Under the pieces are notes generated by a model, which did not search any database, was not told the DNA's origin, and saw only the letters and a list, made by a program, of their open reading frames with translations. 64,000 nt of DNA from positions 124,001 to 188,000 of the forward strand of contig JACRJX010000016.1 of the NCBI GenBank assembly GCA_016235595.1. The letters are read 5' to 3'. This DNA is from Verrucomicrobiota bacterium. Lineage in GTDB: Bacteria > Verrucomicrobiota > Verrucomicrobiia > CAIQCK01. Position 1 is the first letter of the stretch. Each line of letters begins with the position of its first letter. A program made the translations under genes and the position numbers. Below, piece after piece: positions 63,252-64,000 of this stretch.

Positions 63252-64000
63252 ATGAAGCTGGACCTGAAATCACTGACGCAGGATGAACTTTCCCGCTTGC
63301 TGATCAAGCAAGGGCATCCGACCTATCGCTCGGCTCAGGTGGTCCAATGGACCTATGAACGGGCTGCGGAGTCCTTTGAAGCGATGAGCAACCTGTCGCT
63401 GCCGTTACGGCAGTGGCTGGCGTCAGAGTTTGATCTCTGGATGGTCAAAGGGCTGCGCGAGCAACACTCGACGGACACGACCGAAAAATTCCTCTGGCAG
63501 TTGCGTGACGGCCAGCTTGTTGAAACCGTCCTCATTCCGGCCACGCCCGGCCTCAGTTCCAGCGCCGACCGCCACACCGTCTGCGTTTCCACGCAAGTCG
63601 GTTGCGCCTACGGCTGCAAGTTTTGCGCCAGCGGCTTGCACGGTTTCCGCCGCAACCTGACCGCGGGAGAAATTGTGGATCAGGTGTTGGCCATTGTTCG
63701 TTTAGGCCGCACGACGGGCCTTCGCGTCGGCGATGCGCCTGTTGTGGCTGACCCAAAGTTTCGCGTCCAGAACATCGTTGTCATGGGTATGGGCGAGCCG
63801 CTGGCGAACTATGACAACTTGATGAAAGCGTTGAAAATCATCAACGCTCCGTGGGGCCTGAACATCGGCTCGCGCAAGATCACCGTGTCCACCTGTGGTC
63901 TGCCGGCACAAATCAAGAAGCTGGCCACCGAGCCGCTGCAAATCCGGCTTGCTGTTTCGCTGCACGGCACCACCGACAAAGTCCGTGACCAGATCATGCC
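63252..64000 (+). CDS. rlmN: 23S rRNA/tRNA adenine-C2 methyltransferase RlmN (3' end cut by window)
   Basis: RlmN is a radical SAM enzyme that methylates C2 of A2503 in 23S rRNA and A37 of some tRNAs. The visible 249 residues start MKLDLKSLTQDELSRLL, with the N-terminal RNA-binding helices (YRSAQVVQWTYERA), VETVLIPATPGLSSS, VCVSTQVGCAYGCKFCASG containing the CxxxCxxC cluster ligands, NIVVMGMGEPLANYDNL and ITVSTCGLPAQIKKLA. It is cut off after LHGTTDKVRDQIMP, before the resolving Cys. The ATG at 63252 lies 44 bases after gyrA. No stop codon is in the window. Confidence 0.96.
   Translation, partial: MKLDLKSLTQDELSRLLIKQGHPTYRSAQVVQWTYERAAESFEAMSNLSLPLRQWLASEFDLWMVKGLREQHSTDTTEKFLWQLRDGQLVETVLIPATPGLSSSADRHTVCVSTQVGCAYGCKFCASGLHGFRRNLTAGEIVDQVLAIVRLGRTTGLRVGDAPVVADPKFRVQNIVVMGMGEPLANYDNLMKALKIINAPWGLNIGSRKITVSTCGLPAQIKKLATEPLQIRLAVSLHGTTDKVRDQIM

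Noticed and set aside
60799-63273. 824-codon minus-strand open frame opposite gyrA
   Set aside because: Same reason: a GC-driven shadow of gyrA with no recognisable domain.

Overview
The window reads as a contiguous, GC-rich chromosomal segment of a Gram-negative bacterium, most likely a Verrucomicrobiota member (PVC group). The reasons are a full mraZ-to-ftsZ division and wall cluster with a MurE carrying the meso-diaminopimelate signature DNPRKEEP, a divergent FtsZ, and secreted Gfo/Idh/MocA and ThuA proteins of the kind abundant in that phylum. The lineage is inferred from gene content; no rRNA gene is present. Both ends cut genes: lon at the left and rlmN at the right.

Bases 1-22284 run lon, then a near-continuous plus-strand dcw operon: mraZ, a small unknown gene, rsmH, ftsL-like, ftsI, murE, murF, mraY, murD, a LysM protein, ftsW, a single reading frame fusing murG, murC and murB, then ddl, ftsQ, ftsA and ftsZ. 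Most junctions overlap (ATGA or longer). A promoter with MraZ boxes between its -35 and -10 precedes mraZ, and a 15-bp hairpin lies just before ftsW.

Bases 22364-35364 look like a lipid or secondary-metabolite locus. Two glycosyltransferases on the minus strand diverge from a PlsC-like acyltransferase, a 2142-residue single-module fully reducing polyketide synthase (KS-AT-DH-ER-KR-ACP, no thioesterase), an alpha-oxoamine synthase and a CrtI-like FAD oxidoreductase. My hypothesis is a polyketide-derived, sphingoid-like aminoketone lipid that may be acylated and glycosylated.

Bases 35304-37157 are accessory: a truncated gene remnant, an exported leucine-rich-repeat protein built from 72-bp repeats, and tRNA-Ser(CGA). 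Bases 37359-41470 hold tgt, yajC and a secDF fusion. recJ normally follows this set in many bacteria, but here it lies 8.3 kb away. The intervening block (41563-49861) is bounded by a 23-bp exact direct repeat that includes the first 21 bases of recJ. It carries a minus-strand stress-type operon (small receiver-like ORF, YugP-like peptidase, two HPF/RaiA paralogs, a frameshifted universal stress protein, a zinc-ribbon protein, a Ca2+-type P-ATPase and a CNNM/CorC protein) with a divergent NhaR-like LysR regulator. It looks like a horizontally acquired stress or ion-homeostasis island.

Bases 49864-64000 carry recJ, rpmB (opposite strand, with a clear intrinsic terminator), an exported ThuA plus two Gfo/Idh/MocA proteins, a class III aminotransferase, an Rrf2 regulator, gyrB with a near-consensus promoter, gyrA and the start of rlmN.
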